Shown in pieces: positions 6,910 to 15,481 of a stretch of DNA of 64,000 nt. The position numbers and the translations under genes are program-made. This DNA comes from REEB76 sp963774895. Its GTDB lineage: Bacteria > Pseudomonadota > Gammaproteobacteria > Natronospirales > REEB76. The stretch spans positions 248,001 to 312,000 of the forward strand of contig CAVZGN010000004.1 of the NCBI GenBank assembly GCA_963774895.1. The letters are read 5' to 3'. The notes under the pieces were generated by a model. The model was not told the DNA's origin, did no database searches, and saw only the letters and a list, made by a program, of their open reading frames with translations. Every line of letters starts with the position of its first letter. The first letter of the stretch is position 1.

Positions 6910-7482
6910 CTAATCTTTTGACTCGAGACCCTGCACGCAATCGTTCGAATCCTTGTCTTCGATCACCGCATAGGACTTGAATGCCGGCACATCCACGGCG
7001 ACCGTATCCTGCAGCTGTTTGAGTTTCTGCACGCTCATGCAGATCGGCAACACCGATTTCTTGAATTCCGCGGCGCTCTGGTGCGCGTTGCGTTCGATGT
7101 CCTTGTCGCTTTGTCCGCTGAGCAGGCCGCCGAACACGTCGCCCAGTATGCCCACGGCGAAACTGCCGGCATGCCGGGCGATCTCGATACCCTGCTGCTG
7201 GATCTGCTGCGTGGTCTGGACGTATTGCACCAGGTTGTCTTTGGCCTGGGGAGAAACCGTCACGTCTTTGTCTTCGATGGTCAACGCGCCCTGCTGGGTG
7301 ATGACCGCTTGATGGCCTTGATCGTTGGTAATGATCACGCGCCCTTGTTCCACTTTTACACTGTGGTCGCCGCTGCTGAACAGGTAATTGAAGTTCCCGC
7401 TGACCTGCGGCGTGCCACTGCGGGAACATGCGGAGATCACCAGCAGCAGGAACAGGCCGAAAACGGATGATCCAAGTTTCAC
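6910..7482 (-). CDS. Putative lipoprotein, last gene of the ABC export operon
   Basis: 190 residues with a lipobox (FLLLVISACSRSG, Cys19). A beta-rich N-terminal half (NFNYLFSSGDHSVKVEQGRVIITNDQ) is followed by a helical half (NLVQYVQTTQQIQQQGIEIARHAG) and a glycine-rich stretch (AVGILGDVFGGLLSG). The layout recalls DUF2884/YggN-like envelope proteins, but the resemblance is loose. It starts 19 bases after the upstream permease stop, so it is probably cotranscribed and may be an envelope partner of that transporter. Function unknown. Confidence 0.65.
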   Translation of the reverse strand: MKLGSSVFGLFLLLVISACSRSGTPQVSGNFNYLFSSGDHSVKVEQGRVIITNDQGHQAVITQQGALTIEDKDVTVSPQAKDNLVQYVQTTQQIQQQGIEIARHAGSFAVGILGDVFGGLLSGQSDKDIERNAHQSAAEFKKSVLPICMSVQKLKQLQDTVAVDVPAFKSYAVIEDKDSNDCVQGLESKD

Positions 7483-7501
7483 GCGTTACCTCCTTTTACT
7501 A

Positions 7502-8668
7502 TTAAATCTCCCGCAAGGCAGTGGCCACGGTCAGGCGCGCGGCACGGATGGCGGGGAACAGTCCGCCGATGAAGCCCATGACGATGGCGAGTATCAGCGC
7601 GCTAAAGATCAAACCAGGCGTCACCTGGAAACTGAAGGCCATGAGCGCGCCGTTACCCAGAGTGCTGGCCTGATAACCATTGAAGGCGAGATAGGCGATG
7701 ATCGCGGCCGCCCCGCCGCCGGCCAGTCCCAAAACCATGCCTTCCAGAATGACTGCGCTGAGTATCGGGAAGCGCTTGAATCCCAGTGCCCGCAGCGTGG
7801 CGATGTCGCCCATGCGGCTGGCGATGTTGGAATACATGATATTGATGGAGCCGAAGATGGCGCCGGTGGCCATGAGCAGCGTGATGATGCCGCCAATCAG
7901 CGTGATCACAGTCTTCAGATCCTGGCCGCTGTCACGGAAATTCTCGCCTTCCTGCACAGCCGTTACGCTCAACTGGGGATTGTGCTCCACCGCTTTCTTG
8001 AATGCCGGAAATGCGTCCGCGGATGTGAGACGCACATAGGTATTTGCATAGCTGTTGGTGGCGTTGTACGCCGCCTGCAACTGGTTGGCATCCGTCAGGA
8101 TCTCCGATTCATGGATGCCGCCATTCATGCTGAATATGCCCACGACTTTCCAGTCGTGGTGGTTCCACTTGAGGACGTCGCCGATCGAGAGTCCCGGAAA
8201 CAGCCGTTCCGTGGACTTGCCGACGATGATTTCGTCAAGACCCGGTTTGAACAGGCGGCCCTGGATGATATGGAACGTACGCCACACTGCCGGCATCTGC
8301 GGCCCCACGCCGCGGAAGTTCACCGTACCCAGCAGACCGCTACTGCGCGTGGGGATCTGCGCGGAGGTCAAAAACGTCCCCATCAACACCGGGCCGTCGG
8401 GGCCCTGGGCCACGTCCGGGGTCTGGCCGATGGCATGCAGCGCATTGCCGTCCAGGGTGCCGTTGTTCATGCTCACGATAGCCACGTCATCGGAACCAGT
8501 GTTGTCGAACACCGCGCTGAAGCCTTTCTGGATCGAGAGCACCGCCACGAACACCAGCACCACACCGAAGAAACCGGTCACCGCCACCGCTGAGGGCCGC
8601 AGCCGGCCGCTCATACTGCGCAGGTTCCAGGCGCTTACCGCAACGGTTTGCCGCAATCCCGTCGTCAT
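7502..8668 (-). CDS. ABC transporter permease, FtsX/MacB type (second permease)
   Basis: 388 residues from the ATG at 8668, which has GGAGGG upstream; a longer frame to 8746 lies inside the preceding gene. Topology is of the MacB/FtsX class: one N-terminal membrane helix (about residues 26-45), a large periplasmic domain (FRGVGPQMPAVWRTF, GLSIGDVLKWNHHDWKVVGIF, SYANTYVRL), then three C-terminal helices with the conserved LRALGFKRFPILSAVILEGMVLGLAGG and LFPAIRAARL. This class moves substrates in the periplasm by mechanotransmission rather than through a pore. The start lies one base beyond the stop of the first permease, so the two are surely cotranslated partners. Confidence 0.88.
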   Translation of the reverse strand: MTTGLRQTVAVSAWNLRSMSGRLRPSAVAVTGFFGVVLVFVAVLSIQKGFSAVFDNTGSDDVAIVSMNNGTLDGNALHAIGQTPDVAQGPDGPVLMGTFLTSAQIPTRSSGLLGTVNFRGVGPQMPAVWRTFHIIQGRLFKPGLDEIIVGKSTERLFPGLSIGDVLKWNHHDWKVVGIFSMNGGIHESEILTDANQLQAAYNATNSYANTYVRLTSADAFPAFKKAVEHNPQLSVTAVQEGENFRDSGQDLKTVITLIGGIITLLMATGAIFGSINIMYSNIASRMGDIATLRALGFKRFPILSAVILEGMVLGLAGGGAAAIIAYLAFNGYQASTLGNGALMAFSFQVTPGLIFSALILAIVMGFIGGLFPAIRAARLTVATALREI

Positions 8669-8669
8669 G

Positions 8670-9830
8670 TCATGCCCTCCGCAAGGCATCGGCCACACGC
8701 AGGCGCATGATGCGCTGCATGGGCACCAGTCCCGCCAATAATCCAAAGATGATGCCCAGGAGAATTCCCAACCACGCCGCGTCCCAGGTCATGCTGAACG
8801 TCTGCAGGACATTGCCGACGCTGGGTGCCAGCAGGTGTGCCGCTTCATAACCCAGGATCAAGCCGACGACGCCCGCTATACAGATCAGCAGCAGGGATTC
8901 CCGCAGCACCAGCCATGCCAGCCACGGGCGCGTGAATCCCAGCGCCCGAAACATGGCGAATTCCGCAGTACGCTCGCGCACCGACTGCGCCATGGTATTG
9001 CCGATGATGAGCAGCATGCTGAAGAACACCGCGATGCCCACGTAGATCACCATGGCTGTGATGTCGCCGAACTGGCGCATGAAGCTCACGGATTCGAGCG
9101 CCTGCGATTGCGTCAGGGTCTGGGGGGTGGCGTTCTCGAACAGCTTATCGATGGCATTGGAGATCGCCATCGCATGTCTAGGATCGTCGATACGCTCGGT
9201 AAATTGGCCGACGGTATCCCTATTCTTGTCGTCGGCCATACCCAGGTTGTAATACTTATAGTGCGCGATGAAGAAGTTCTGATAGAAGGATGGCAGAGTC
9301 GTTTGATAGATACCGTCCAGATGGAAATACCAGGTCTTGCTGCCATCTTTCTGTGTGGCTCCGCCCTGCACCGGAATGGTATCGCCGATTTTCCAGCCCA
9401 TGCGCTTGGCCAGTAACGGGCCGGCCACTGCGCCCTGCTGGTCCGCCAGCCAGGCTTGCATCTGGGCCGGCGGCGCGCTGAATTCCTGGTAGACCTTGAA
9501 GAGTTCCTTGGCGTTGGTTATGCCGACCTGGAACTTGTTCTTTTCATCCTTGTAATAACCCTGGAAACCGGTGAAGTAGGCCACCGCCGTGACGCCCGGC
9601 ACCGCCGCAATCTTGTCGTAATAACTCAAGGGCAGCGGCGTGCCCTGGGAAATCTTGTTGTAGGTATCCAGGCGTTCCGCGATGGAGATTTTCACCTGGC
9701 CCTGCATGCCCTGGCGCACCGCGGCGAGTATGCAGAACAGCATGAAGGCCACCACCACCGACAGGAAAGTAAAGATGGTGCGCGCCTTGCGGCGTTTGAA
9801 CGCGCTCCAGATGAGTGTCAGGGCGTTCAT
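8670..9830 (-). CDS. ABC transporter permease, FtsX/MacB type (first permease)
   Basis: 386 residues. N-terminal helix at about 15-38 (TIFTFLSVVVAFMLFCILAA), a periplasmic domain with GVTAVAYFTGFQGYY and GWKIGDTIPVQGG, then three C-terminal helices including FAMFRALGFTRPWLAWLVL and GLLAGLVPMQRIMRLRVADAL. It overlaps the ATPase stop by four bases (ATGA) and is followed directly by a second permease, so the pump probably uses a heterodimeric permease pair rather than a fused MacB. Confidence 0.88.
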   Translation of the reverse strand: MNALTLIWSAFKRRKARTIFTFLSVVVAFMLFCILAAVRQGMQGQVKISIAERLDTYNKISQGTPLPLSYYDKIAAVPGVTAVAYFTGFQGYYKDEKNKFQVGITNAKELFKVYQEFSAPPAQMQAWLADQQGAVAGPLLAKRMGWKIGDTIPVQGGATQKDGSKTWYFHLDGIYQTTLPSFYQNFFIAHYKYYNLGMADDKNRDTVGQFTERIDDPRHAMAISNAIDKLFENATPQTLTQSQALESVSFMRQFGDITAMVIYVGIAVFFSMLLIIGNTMAQSVRERTAEFAMFRALGFTRPWLAWLVLRESLLLICIAGVVGLILGYEAAHLLAPSVGNVLQTFSMTWDAAWLGILLGIIFGLLAGLVPMQRIMRLRVADALRRA

Positions 9831-10543
9831 GCTTCCGGCTCCTCGCCCAGCACGCCTTTGTTCATGAACAGAGTGCGTTCAGCCTTGGCGGCGGCATGCG
9901 GGTCGTGGGTGACCATGATGATGGTCTTGCCATGTTCCTTGTTAAGAAGTTGCAGCAATTCCAGGATTTCGTCGCCGGCCTTGCGGTCCAGATCACCGGT
10001 GGGTTCGTCGCACAGCAACAGCGTGGGATCGGTGACAATGGCGCGCGCAATGCCGACGCGCTGCTCCTGGCCGCCGGAGAGTTCCGAGGGTTTGTACTTG
10101 GCACGATCCTCGAGACCCACCAGCGTAAGCGCCGCCATGGCACGCTTCCTGCGTTCGGCTCCGCTGAGATGAGTGAGCATCAGCGGCAGCGCCACATTCT
10201 GTTCGGCGGTCAGCACCGGCAGCAGGTGATACAGCTGGAACACGAAGCCCACATGGCGCGCGCGCCAGCCGGAGAGCGCACTGTCGCTCAAGGTATGGAT
10301 GGGCTGGCCGTCGATGATGACTTCGCCGGAAGTGGGCCGGTCGAGGCCGCCGAGGATATTCATGAGGGTGGTCTTGCCTGAACCGGACGGCCCCATGAGT
10401 GCCAGGAAATCGCCGCGCGGAACCGTGAGGTCCAGGCGTTTCAAAACTTCCACGGTCTCGGAACCGCGCTTGTAGAGTTTGGTGACACCGCGCAGGTTCA
10501 CCAGCGGCTGGTTGTGGGTATTTTCAACGGCAACTGCGGACAT
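9827..10543 (-). CDS. ABC transporter ATP-binding protein, MacB/LolD class
   Basis: 238 residues from the ATG at 10543, preceded by AAGGAG (an in-frame TTG at 10558 is less likely). Walker A is GPSGSGKTT, the Q-loop lies in VGFVFQLYHLLP, the signature is LSGGQEQRVGIARA, Walker B LLLCDEPTGDLD and the switch histidine VTHDP. The Leu-Leu-Pro after the Q-loop and the EPTGDLD are typical of the MacB/LolD subclass that drives FtsX-like permeases. It is encoded between an HlyD-type adaptor (upstream, beyond a 330-base repeat region) and two permeases. Confidence 0.93.
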   Translation of the reverse strand: MSAVAVENTHNQPLVNLRGVTKLYKRGSETVEVLKRLDLTVPRGDFLALMGPSGSGKTTLMNILGGLDRPTSGEVIIDGQPIHTLSDSALSGWRARHVGFVFQLYHLLPVLTAEQNVALPLMLTHLSGAERRKRAMAALTLVGLEDRAKYKPSELSGGQEQRVGIARAIVTDPTLLLCDEPTGDLDRKAGDEILELLQLLNKEHGKTIIMVTHDPHAAAKAERTLFMNKGVLGEEPEA

Positions 10544-10872
10544 ACTGTTCTCCTTCAAATCTGTCTATAGATCATTCAATTCCGATTATGGGTATTCAAA
10601 CCCGATTTTGAAATCCTCCCCGCCCTCCTTTTCAAAGGAGGGGGTAGGAGCGGCGATGACCGCATGGGCTCATCACAATATGATGAGCGGCCTGCCAGGG
10701 ATGGCAGTCCTGAACTTTCAAGCCGCGCAGGAAGTGCGGGTTGAAAGGCGGAAATGCAGCACTGCAGGAGCATTAATCTGCCCTCGCCGCGAAATCATCG
10801 CGGTCGGGACGACCGCTCCTACGCCTAAATCTTTGTGCATCGGACGGCCGCTCCTACAGGTGTGTTTCCTGC
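10544..10872. repeat. Intergenic region with a 20-bp palindrome and REP family 2 units
   Basis: No gene seen. It contains the palindrome CCCTCCTTT/AAAGGAGGG (10623-10642) and REP family 2 units between 10644 and 10857. The units are a partial one starting GTAGGAGCGGCGATGACCGC, and a block ending in two copies of CCGCTCCTAC (near 10822 and 10857) separated by a segment containing CATCGGACGGCCG. The region splits the adaptor gene from the ATPase gene of what looks like one operon. Confidence 0.75.
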
Positions 10873-12096
10873 TCATGGATTCTGCTCCTGCACTTTTTCA
10901 CCCTCGTGCAACGGTGCTTTGGATGACACCACCAGTATTTCACCGCCGCTGAGGCCCGAGAGTACGGTCACCTGATTATTGGCGGCCGGCAAAATCTTGA
11001 CGCTCTGCTGCTTCACGTGACCCTGATCTACGACATAAACATATTGCGCGGCTCCGCTGCCGTGCACGGCGCTCTGCGGGATCGCGATGGTGGCGATTTG
11101 GGGTTGTGAATTCTGGCCTTTCTCCGCATAGAACCATACCTGCACACCCATCTGCGGGAGTATGCGGGAGTCCAGGTTGTCGAAGGCGATGCGCACTTTG
11201 ACGGTGGCTTTTTCCTGGTTGGCGGTAGGCACCACGCTGATCACGTGCGCGGGGATATGCCAACTCGGGTAGGCATCCAGCACTGCGTCCACCGGCATGC
11301 CATTCTTCACCCGCTGGATGTAGGCCTCGTTCACATCCACATCGATCTCCAGGGAGCGCATGTCCACCAGCATGCAGATGCCGGTCTTGGTGAAGCCGCC
11401 GACCGCGGCCGGCGAGATCATCTCGCCCGGGTGCGCGTATTTTTCCGTGACCACGCCGGAGAACGGCGCGCGGATCACGGTGTAATCGAGAAAGATCTTG
11501 CTACTGCGCAAGCTGTCTTGGTCCACCTGCACCTGGCCCTGGGCATGTTCGAGGTTGGCCTGATCGATATCCGCGGCAGCCTGGGCACTGTCCAGATCCG
11601 ACTGGCTCATCAAGCCCTGCTTCGCGAGCGTCCGGGTGCGCGCCAGGTTCTGCTGGTCCTTGAGCAGCTGCGCCTGGTTCTGGACCACCAGCGCCTGATC
11701 CGCCAGCAGCTGGCTGCCGGCCATTGCAACCGCGGCGCGTGCGGCACTGTCATCCAGACGCGCCAGCACCTGGTCTTTCTGCACGTGCATGCCTTCTTCC
11801 GCATACACCGCGTTGATCATGCCGGTGACCTGGGAGGATACGGTGGCCTGCTGCTCCGCGACCACGTAACCGGAAGCATTCAGGATGCTGCCACCGGGCG
11901 CATCGCCGCCTTGTGCCGTCACGCTCATGGTCTGCACCATTACCACTTGGGGATGGAAATACCACCAGGCACCCGCCAGCACGATGATCGCGAGTATCAG
12001 GCTTAAGCCGCCGAGCAACCAGCCACGCCGGGGTGGCGCAGTCAGCGGTGCATCCCGGTCGATCTTCAGGGCGTTGAGCGCGTCTTTCTTGTCCAA
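10873..12096 (-). CDS. Periplasmic adaptor (HlyD/MacA-type membrane fusion protein)
   Basis: 407 residues. A cytosolic N-terminus is followed by one membrane helix (about residues 28-47, GGLSLILAIIVLAGAWWYF). Then come the split biotinyl-lipoyl domain (NASGYVVAEQQATVSSQVTG and later VIRAPFSGVVTEKYAHPGEM), a long alpha-hairpin rich in Gln/Ala (QLLADQALVVQNQAQLLKDQ and onward) and the beta-barrel and membrane-proximal domains. Such adaptors join inner-membrane transporters to a TolC-type channel. Its location just after a two-component system and before an ABC ATPase and permeases makes it the adaptor of that pump. Confidence 0.88.
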   Translation of the reverse strand: MDKKDALNALKIDRDAPLTAPPRRGWLLGGLSLILAIIVLAGAWWYFHPQVVMVQTMSVTAQGGDAPGGSILNASGYVVAEQQATVSSQVTGMINAVYAEEGMHVQKDQVLARLDDSAARAAVAMAGSQLLADQALVVQNQAQLLKDQQNLARTRTLAKQGLMSQSDLDSAQAAADIDQANLEHAQGQVQVDQDSLRSSKIFLDYTVIRAPFSGVVTEKYAHPGEMISPAAVGGFTKTGICMLVDMRSLEIDVDVNEAYIQRVKNGMPVDAVLDAYPSWHIPAHVISVVPTANQEKATVKVRIAFDNLDSRILPQMGVQVWFYAEKGQNSQPQIATIAIPQSAVHGSGAAQYVYVVDQGHVKQQSVKILPAANNQVTVLSGLSGGEILVVSSKAPLHEGEKVQEQNP

Positions 12097-12142
12097 TGGA
12101 CGGTCACCGGTTTTTGCGTGCTTTAAATCTAGGCGTGCGCCA

Positions 12143-12174
12143 CCCGGCTCACAACGATTATGTGACGAGCCGGG
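12143..12174. promoter_or_regulatory. Inverted repeat upstream of the adaptor gene
   Basis: Perfect 8-bp arms CCCGGCTC (12143-12150) and GAGCCGGG (12167-12174) with CACA/TGTG nested inside. It lies 47 bases upstream of the adaptor ATG and after the response-regulator stop. No T-run follows on either strand, so an operator or mRNA-processing hairpin is more likely than a terminator. Confidence 0.4.
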
Positions 12175-12253
12175 GCAGTGATGGGACAGGACGCAGATTG
12201 CAGAATCATGACGCGAGCTTGCCGGGAGCCGTGTCTATCAAGTTGCGCAGCCT

Positions 12254-13015
12254 TTAGACGGTGCCGAGTGCGGCTTTGGCCTTATCGCGGTAGGAACGGC
12301 TCATGGTCAGCCGGCTGCCATCCTTCAGGATCACCGCCCGATCGCCGTTGAACAGCGGCTGGATCTCCTTGATGGCCTCGATGCGCACCATGGTGGAGCG
12401 ATGGATGCGCACGAAGTGTGTGGGATCGAGTTGCGTCTCCATCTGGTTCATGGTCTCGCGCACCAGATGGGACTCTTTACCCGCATGCAAGCACACGTAG
12501 TTGCCGGCGGTCTCCAGCCAGTCCACGGCATTGATACCCACAAACACGGTGCGGCCCACGGACTTGACGGCGACCCGATTAAGATACGGGCCCTTCTGGT
12601 CCGGTAACGGCGCTGCGGATGCCTGCGTGACAGCTGCGGTGTCTGGTTTGATTTTGAGATGCGCACGGACACGAGCCAGGACTTTTGCCACACGCTCGCG
12701 ATCGAAAGGTTTGAGCAGGAAATCCACCGCATGCGCGGCGAACGCCGGTACCGCGAACTCGTCGAAGGCGGTGATGAATACCACCGCCGGACGCTTCTCC
12801 ACCGGGATCTTCTCCAGCAGTTCCAGCCCATTCATGCCGGGCATCTGCACGTCCAGCAGCACCAGGTCCGGCTTGAGCGTGTCGATGGTCTGCAGCGCGG
12901 TTTCGCCATCGCCGCATTCACCGATGATCTCCACGTCCGCTTCACCCGCCAGATAACGGCGGGTGCGCTGCCGGGACAGCGGCATGTCATCAACGATCAG
13001 GGTACGGATCTTCAT
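12254..13015 (-). CDS. LytTR-family (AlgR-like) response regulator
   Basis: 253 residues from the ATG at 13015; an in-frame ATG at 13033 lacks a ribosome site. The receiver domain (about 1-120) has VDD at the acidic pocket, phospho-acceptor Asp in LVLLDVQMPGMNG, TAFDEF and the conserved Lys in FLLKPFD. The LytTR DNA-binding domain (about 150-253) shows NRVAVKSVGRTVFVGINAVDWLE, FVRIHRSTMVRI and FNGDRAVILKDGSRLTMSR. The gene overlaps the end of the upstream histidine kinase gene by 26 bases. It probably controls the downstream adaptor and ABC genes. Confidence 0.93.
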   Translation of the reverse strand: MKIRTLIVDDMPLSRQRTRRYLAGEADVEIIGECGDGETALQTIDTLKPDLVLLDVQMPGMNGLELLEKIPVEKRPAVVFITAFDEFAVPAFAAHAVDFLLKPFDRERVAKVLARVRAHLKIKPDTAAVTQASAAPLPDQKGPYLNRVAVKSVGRTVFVGINAVDWLETAGNYVCLHAGKESHLVRETMNQMETQLDPTHFVRIHRSTMVRIEAIKEIQPLFNGDRAVILKDGSRLTMSRSYRDKAKAALGTV

Positions 13016-14096
13016 CGAAGGCAAACGCCTCATGGAATGGGATATTCAGGCAGGCGGTCAGGCCCTCGCCCGGGCGGCTGCGCAGCTCCAGGCTGGCGAG
13101 CTCGCCATAAAGATAGCGCAAGCGCGCGCGCGTGTTGTTGATACCGATGCCCTCGCCGCTCTTGCGGGAATCCGCGATCACCAGGCCCCAGCCATTGTCT
13201 TCCACCTCGATCACCAGCAGCTCGCCACGGCGCTGGCTGCGCACCGTGATGTAGCCGATGCCGCTGCGCCCGATGCCATGGGTCACAGCGTTCTCCACCA
13301 GCGGCTGCAGGATCATGCCGGGCACGCGTGCGTTGAGAGTCTCATCGCTGATCTCCAGCTCCACATGCAGCCGATCCTGCAACAGGGTCTGCTGGATGGC
13401 CAGGTAGCGTTCCAGGAAATCCACCTCATCCCGCAAGGCGATCTCCTGCTGCTGGCTATCGTCGAGGGACTTGCGCAGCAGACCGCTCAACTGGGTGATG
13501 GTCTGGTCAGCGGCCTCCGGATTCACATAACCCAGTTCCGATATCGCATTTAGAGTGTTGAACAGAAAATGCGGATTCAGCTGGGTGCGCAGGCGGCGCA
13601 GTTCGGCGCGCACCAGTTCGCGTCGGGTATGCAGGTAGTCGCGCCAGAATAATCCCGCCTGACAGATGCCCCACACACCCAGATACATGGCGAACCCGCG
13701 TGGCAATCCGGCAAGCAGCATCTGCATGAACGTGCCAGAATCGGGTACAGCTGTGAGCCCCAATACCAGCCATTGCCATTGGTGCACCAGTACCAGAATC
13801 AGATGCACCAGCAGCACGCCGAAAGCCAGTTGCTTGAACAGCCAAATTTTTCCGGGCCAATCGCGCACCGGCCGGCGGCGGTTGATAATCAACACCAGAT
13901 ACGCCACGACCGCCCAGGGAAAACTTGCCAGCAGTGCTCTGCCATATATAGACAGTACGCCGATATCCTGTTCCGAAACCATTGCGCCCAGATAATCGCT
14001 GCTGGCGATCAGCAGCGACCACAATATCCAACCGCCGAACGCGATGCCCAGCAAGCGGCGATGCTGTAGTGGGTTTTTAACTTTTGCTATATCCAT
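12990..14096 (-). CDS. LytS/AlgZ-type sensor histidine kinase
   Basis: 368 residues from ATG 14096; the longer open frame to 14192 has no supporting start. Four or more N-terminal membrane helices (about residues 15-150, for example ILWSLLIASSDYLGAMV and AFGVLLVHLILVLVH) are followed by a His_kinase domain. The phospho-acceptor is in LRTQLNPHFLFNTLNAI, the N-box in QPLVENAVTHGIGRSG, the ATP lid in VEDNGWGL and in GIGINNTRARLRYLYG. There is no large periplasmic sensor, so the signal is probably sensed within or near the membrane, as in bacitracin-type sensors. It pairs with the overlapping LytTR regulator. Confidence 0.92.
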   Translation of the reverse strand: MDIAKVKNPLQHRRLLGIAFGGWILWSLLIASSDYLGAMVSEQDIGVLSIYGRALLASFPWAVVAYLVLIINRRRPVRDWPGKIWLFKQLAFGVLLVHLILVLVHQWQWLVLGLTAVPDSGTFMQMLLAGLPRGFAMYLGVWGICQAGLFWRDYLHTRRELVRAELRRLRTQLNPHFLFNTLNAISELGYVNPEAADQTITQLSGLLRKSLDDSQQQEIALRDEVDFLERYLAIQQTLLQDRLHVELEISDETLNARVPGMILQPLVENAVTHGIGRSGIGYITVRSQRRGELLVIEVEDNGWGLVIADSRKSGEGIGINNTRARLRYLYGELASLELRSRPGEGLTACLNIPFHEAFAFDEDPYPDR

Positions 14097-14373
14097 GGCA
14101 CGCTCTGCATTTCTATCCTGACAACTCAACACCTGGCCGGTCGGACACCAAGATACCGCTAAACGTCTGTACAAGTCCTGTGTGCAAGCCACGGCTTATC
14201 CCATGACGGCCACGGTTCGTCACATGCCCATTGCGGAAGTCCCACCAGACATCTACCTTCAAAAGGTGTAAACAAGCGGCCGACGCCATGTTCAAACAGG
14301 CTCTTTTAGCTTGCCAAGCGGCATCAAAGTGCTTACGCTTTGCAGCCCCGCAGCGGTTTTTCAACTAACAATC

Positions 14374-15027
14374 ATGGATATACGCTTCGCCCGCAATCAG
14401 ATGGTCACCCAGCAAGTACGTGCCTGGGAGGTTGTGGATGCGCGCGTGCTCGAGCTCCTCGAGATTCTGCCGCGCGATCAATTCGTTCCGCAGCCTTTTC
14501 GCCAGCTGGCATTCGCCGATACCCAGATCCCCCTGCCGCATGCACAGGTGATGATGGCGCCCAAAGTGGAAGGCCGGATGCTGCAGGCACTCGACCCGCA
14601 ACCCGGTGAGAGTGTGCTGGAGATCGGCACTGGCAGCGGTTTCATCAGCGCCTGCCTGGCAAAAATGGCGGGTGAAGTGCTGTCCGTGGATATCTATCCG
14701 GAGTTCACTGCCGCTGCCGGCAAAATCCTCAAGAGTCTGGGCATCCGTAACGTGCAGCTCGAAACCCGCGATGGCACGCAACTCGACTGGCTAGGCCAGC
14801 GCTTCGACGCCATCGCCGTGACCGGCTCGTTGCCGCTCTATCAGGACATCTATGCACAACACCTCAACGTGGGCGGCCGCCTGTTCGTGATCGTCGGGGA
14901 AGCGCCAGTGATGGAGGCGCTGTTGATCACACGCATGGCGGAAGATGCCTGGTCGCAGCAAAGCCTGTTCGAGACTGAGCTGCCGGCACTGGTGAATGCG
15001 GTCAGGCCACGTCATTTCCGTTTCTGA
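14374..15027 (+). CDS. pcm: Protein-L-isoaspartate O-methyltransferase family protein (Pcm)
   Basis: 217 residues from ATG 14374 (MDIRFARNQMVTQQVRAWEV). The SAM-binding motif I is VLEIGTGSGFISACLAKM, with a later IRNVQLETRDG and FDAIAVTGSLP. The N-terminal RAWEVVDARVLELL and PRDQFVP are characteristic of the shorter Pcm-like proteins that precede tolC in many gammaproteobacteria. It repairs isoaspartyl residues or acts as a related methyltransferase; substrate specificity is not certain. It is the first gene of a plus-strand operon with rhodanese and tolC, divergent from the LytS-type kinase gene (277-base gap). Confidence 0.85.
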   Translation: MDIRFARNQMVTQQVRAWEVVDARVLELLEILPRDQFVPQPFRQLAFADTQIPLPHAQVMMAPKVEGRMLQALDPQPGESVLEIGTGSGFISACLAKMAGEVLSVDIYPEFTAAAGKILKSLGIRNVQLETRDGTQLDWLGQRFDAIAVTGSLPLYQDIYAQHLNVGGRLFVIVGEAPVMEALLITRMAEDAWSQQSLFETELPALVNAVRPRHFRF

Positions 15028-15035
15028 GAGTGCGC

Positions 15036-15362
15036 ATGCCGGTCCGTTCAATAACACCGCGCGAAATGACCGAGCTGCGGGCGAAGTCCGCGCAGCCGGT
15101 GACCATCCTGGATGTGCGCGAACCCTGGGAATACGAACGTGTGCACCTGCCGGGCTGCCTGCATGTTCCCATGGACGAGCTACGGGAGCGGCTGGATGAA
15201 CTGGAGCGGGAGCAAACCTACGTGATTCTGTGCCATCACGGTAACCGCAGCCTGCAGGTGGCAGCCTTCATGCAATCCCGCGGCTTCAAGAACGTCATCA
15301 ACCTGGCAGGCGGTATCGAAGAATGGGCGGTGAGCCTGGAACCGGGCTTGGCCCGTTATTAA
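15036..15362 (+). CDS. Single-domain rhodanese-like sulfurtransferase
   Basis: 108 residues from ATG 15036, with GAGAG five bases upstream; a GTG at 15030 is the alternative. The rhodanese fold is clear: TILDVREPWEYERVHLPGC, HVPMDEL, the active-site loop CHHGNRS with its cysteine, and NLAGGIEEW near the end. It resembles GlpE/PspE-type proteins that transfer sulfane sulfur to acceptors. It starts nine bases after the pcm stop and is followed by tolC, an order conserved in several gammaproteobacterial lineages. Confidence 0.93.
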   Translation: MPVRSITPREMTELRAKSAQPVTILDVREPWEYERVHLPGCLHVPMDELRERLDELEREQTYVILCHHGNRSLQVAAFMQSRGFKNVINLAGGIEEWAVSLEPGLARY

Positions 15363-15481
15363 ATGCCACAGGAGTCCGATAAAATCGCACAGGCTTGTGC
15401 TGCTTGCATCCAGCTCATAAACGTTATAGTGTTATATCTAACTAGCACACCTACAGGATACTGCAACAAGGAACTTTCAAG

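Noticed and set aside
6951..6970. GTTCGAATCC, a tRNA T-arm-like string
   Set aside because: It lies inside the lipoprotein coding frame and no acceptor, D or anticodon arms can be drawn.
7388..8593. 401-codon plus-strand ORF
   Set aside because: Shadow frame of two minus-strand genes (lipoprotein and permease); the product is His/Gln/Arg-rich low-complexity with no family pattern.
14210..14225. AlgR-like GGTTCGTC near the LytS kinase gene
   Set aside because: Only one degenerate copy and no second repeat at LytTR spacing; not enough to claim a site.
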